From NCBI RefSeq assembly GCF_000317475.1, contig NC_019729.1, positions 2,990,501 to 3,054,500 of the forward strand: a stretch of 64,000 nt of DNA, read 5' to 3'. Positions 62,079 through 64,000 of this stretch are shown here, one piece after another. Numbering within the stretch: position 1 is the stretch's first letter; every line of letters starts with the position of its first letter. The notes beneath the pieces were generated by a model, which saw only the letters and a program-made list of their open reading frames with translations, was not told where the DNA came from and did no database searches. Source of the stretch: Oscillatoria nigro-viridis PCC 7112 (GTDB taxonomy: Bacteria; Cyanobacteriota; Cyanobacteriia; Cyanobacteriales; Microcoleaceae). A program made the position numbers and the translations under genes.

Positions 62079-62135
62079 TGTTGACTGTTGACTGTTGACG
62101 CCGCGAACAGTCAACCGTCAACAGCAAACAGTGAA
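62079..62135. repeat. TGTTGACTG palindromic repeat
   Basis: TGTTGACTGTTGACG is mirrored by GTCAACCGTCAACAG around a CCGCG centre, giving an extended hairpin after the Cache kinase. Words like this are dispersed in cyanobacterial intergenic DNA; it could also end the kinase transcript. Confidence 0.55.
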
Positions 62136-62191
62136 CTCGAATTTACTATTCCGATGCTAACGGATGCCATATCAAATTTGCTATATAGAAA

Positions 62192-62313
62192 GGCAATAAG
62201 TTATTGTGCATTTAAATAGTATATTTATATACGCTATCAAAAATTGTCAAATCCTCTCCCACCTCTCCCTCTGTAATACCACAGACAATCTAGATGCACA
62301 ACAGCTTATTGCC
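62192..62313. mobile_element. 122-bp MITE with IS630-like ends
   Basis: Left arm 62192-62218 and right arm 62287-62313 are inverted copies with about four mismatches in 27 (GGCAATAAG and CTTATTGCC outermost; the interior reads TTGTGCAT / ATGCACAA). TAAG-x-T-x-TTGTGCAT matches the right end of the IS630 at 24025-25213 (TAAGCTGTTGCACATTTAAA read inward). No coding capacity. It lies between the Cache kinase and the KaiC-family gene. Confidence 0.75.
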
Positions 62314-62519
62314 TGCCTTGTATCAATTGCCGCGATGTAATCTGCCACCTGCTTCCGATTTCATTAAGAAACGAAAAGCTATGGATACTCAAGTGAGAAA
62401 ATGTGCTATTGTTAATCATGTACAGACCATCAAGATAAGAGCACAGATTCCTAGAGTGTCGCAGGTAGGATAGTTGTGCGCTGATGTAACTCCTATCAAA
62501 AATAAATTTTTAATGCTTT

Positions 62520-64000
62520 ATGGAGAAAATTAAAGAGTTACAATTATCCAAATGCCCAACGGGAATTCAGGGACTCGATGAAATCACAGATGGAGGCTTG
62601 CCCCAAGGCCGACCAACCTTAATCTGCGGGTCAGCGGGTTCCGGTAAGACCTTATTTGGTGTGGAGTTTCTCGTGCGCGGAGCAACGCTGTACGGAGAAC
62701 CAGGCGTTTTAGTCACCTTTGAAGAAACTGCATCAGAAATCACCAAAAACGTCGCCTCTTTAGGGTGGAATTTAAATCAGTTAATTGCTGAAGGTAAAAT
62801 ATTAATAGATCATATTTATATTGACCCCAGCGAAATTGAGGAAACAGGAGAATATGACCTAGAAGCCATATTTCTTCGTCTCGGCTATGCGATCGACAAA
62901 ATTGGCGCTAAACGGGTGGTTTTAGACACGATAGAAGTCTTGTTTGCTGGTTTAGCCAATGCCAACATAGTCCGAGCAGAAGTACGCCGTTTATTTCATT
63001 GGTTAAAAGACCGAGGTCTGACAGCCGCGATCACAGGGGAGCGAGGAGATCGCACCTTAACCCGTCAAGGTTTAGAAGAATACGTTTCGGATTGCGTGAT
63101 CAAATTAGATCAAAAAACGTTTCAAGACATCGCCACAAGAACCCTTCAAGTTGTCAAGTATCGCGGCTCTCGTCACAGTAATAATGAATATCCTTTTTTA
63201 ATTGAAGAAAATGGCATTTCGGTCTTACCCCTTACTTCATTAAAATTAGACCATGTGGTTTCTAATGAGCGCATCTCAACGGGGATCGCGCAACTTGATG
63301 AAATGTTTGGCGGGCAGGGCTACTATCGGGGTAGCAGTATTCTTGTCACAGGCAGGGCTGGAACGGGGAAAACAACGCTGGCATCTTATTTTGCCCGAGC
63401 AACCTGCCACAGAGGCGAACGGTGTTTATATCTCGCCACAGAAGAATCCCCTCAACAAATTATCCGCAATTTAAACTCGATTGGTGTGGACTTAGCCCCC
63501 TATGTAGAGCAGGGATTGTTGCAATTTGATGCGGTACGTCCCACTAACTACAATTTAGAAATGCGTTTGTTTAAAATCCATAGCTGGGTCAAAAAATTTC
63601 AACCAAGCACGATCGTCGTCGATCCGATGAGCAATCTCATTTTGAGTGGAAGCTTTATGCAAACAAAAAGCTTTTTTCTGCGTTTGATTGACTATTTAAA
63701 GAGCCAAGGAATCACCATTTTTTTGACAGATTTAACGCCCGGTGATGCTGACCAAGACCACGAACAGACAGAAATGGGTATTTCCTCTCTGATGGATACT
63801 TGGTTAGAGCTCCAAACGCTCAAGGTGAATGGGGAGCGCAATCGGATTCTCTATGCCCTCAAATCTCGCGGCATGAAGCACTCCAATCAAGTACGGGAAT
63901 TTATCATCACCAATGAAGGCGTAAACTTGGTCGAGGTTTACTTGGGAGAGGGCAACGTATTAACAGGAACGGAAAGACTCACTCAAGAACTAAAGGAACA
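62520..64000 (+). CDS. KaiC-family double ATPase, 3' end outside window
   Basis: 493 codons visible from ATG 62520, no stop before the edge. Two RecA-like KaiC domains. CI has GIQGLDEITDGGLPQGRPTLICGSAGSGKT and VTFEET; CII has GIAQLDEMFGGQGYYRGSSILVTGRAGTGKTT and LATEESPQQIIRNL. Both keep Walker A and the catalytic Glu pair. The CII site aligned to KaiC Ser431-Thr432 (ISTITDT) reads ISSLMDT here, a Ser-Ser pair, which points to a KaiC2-type or other divergent member, not the clock KaiC. No kaiA or kaiB is visible upstream. It autophosphorylates and hydrolyses ATP in known members; here possibly a signalling ATPase. A weak or absent ribosome site precedes the ATG. Confidence 0.85.
   Translation, partial: MEKIKELQLSKCPTGIQGLDEITDGGLPQGRPTLICGSAGSGKTLFGVEFLVRGATLYGEPGVLVTFEETASEITKNVASLGWNLNQLIAEGKILIDHIYIDPSEIEETGEYDLEAIFLRLGYAIDKIGAKRVVLDTIEVLFAGLANANIVRAEVRRLFHWLKDRGLTAAITGERGDRTLTRQGLEEYVSDCVIKLDQKTFQDIATRTLQVVKYRGSRHSNNEYPFLIEENGISVLPLTSLKLDHVVSNERISTGIAQLDEMFGGQGYYRGSSILVTGRAGTGKTTLASYFARATCHRGERCLYLATEESPQQIIRNLNSIGVDLAPYVEQGLLQFDAVRPTNYNLEMRLFKIHSWVKKFQPSTIVVDPMSNLILSGSFMQTKSFFLRLIDYLKSQGITIFLTDLTPGDADQDHEQTEMGISSLMDTWLELQTLKVNGERNRILYALKSRGMKHSNQVREFIITNEGVNLVEVYLGEGNVLTGTERLTQELKE

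Overview
The window reads as chromosomal DNA of a filamentous cyanobacterium of the Oscillatoriales type (Microcoleus/Oscillatoria/Kamptonema-like). This is inferred from very frequent HIP1 octamers (GCGATCGC), a type III glutamine synthetase with a candidate NtcA promoter, a KaiC-family ATPase, giant multidomain sensor kinases, Uma2-family proteins, and dense short palindromic repeats and MITE-like elements. No rRNA, tRNA or CRISPR array was recognised.

Layout. 1-10.1 kb: an accessory plus-strand run of redox and detoxification enzymes (MDR reductase, Gfo/Idh oxidoreductase, isochorismatase-like hydrolase, RclA-like flavoprotein, DsbA-like protein, SDR, alpha/beta hydrolase). It is interspersed with broken genes (two NTF2-like fragments, DUF302, SDR and hydrolase remnants) and ends at a solo TnpB gene. 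10.2-17.8 kb: a minus-strand two-gene signalling operon, a 2024-residue Ser/Thr kinase-AAA-GAF-histidine kinase-receiver protein followed by a receiver-histidine kinase. 17.8-26.4 kb: a decaying zone with frameshifted genes, a kinase N-terminal stub, MITEs, an intact IS630 element and transposase remnants. Intact genes there encode an EEP-family nuclease/phosphatase, a methyltransferase and Hsp20. 26.5-30.0 kb: a PAS/GAF hybrid histidine kinase.

30.7-34.4 kb: a small accessory module with a cyanobacterial protein of unknown role and two XRE-type regulators, each preceded by a copy of the same ~170-bp leader and by its own palindromic operators. ArfB and a membrane-anchored Mrr-like nuclease follow. 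35-50 kb: gnd, two Uma2 proteins, an ABC exporter, a 1492-residue WD40/Ig-like/WD40 protein, a GH31 alpha-glucosidase and a DUF3050 protein. 50-53 kb: a 2OG-Fe(II) oxygenase and a compact AAA ATPase + DUF4276 pair resembling a split OLD-type (ATPase + Toprim-like) defence module. 53-57.6 kb: a membrane-anchored carboxylesterase and glnN. 58-62 kb: a BMP-type lipoprotein whose stop codon overlaps the start of a Cache-HAMP-PAS-PAS histidine kinase, a likely sensor pair. 62.5 kb to the end: a KaiC-family double-ATPase gene running off the window.

The best candidates for something undescribed are the leader/operator-paired XRE regulators, the ATPase-DUF4276 pair, the lipoprotein-kinase pair, and three genes that appear to have absorbed short repetitive elements in frame.
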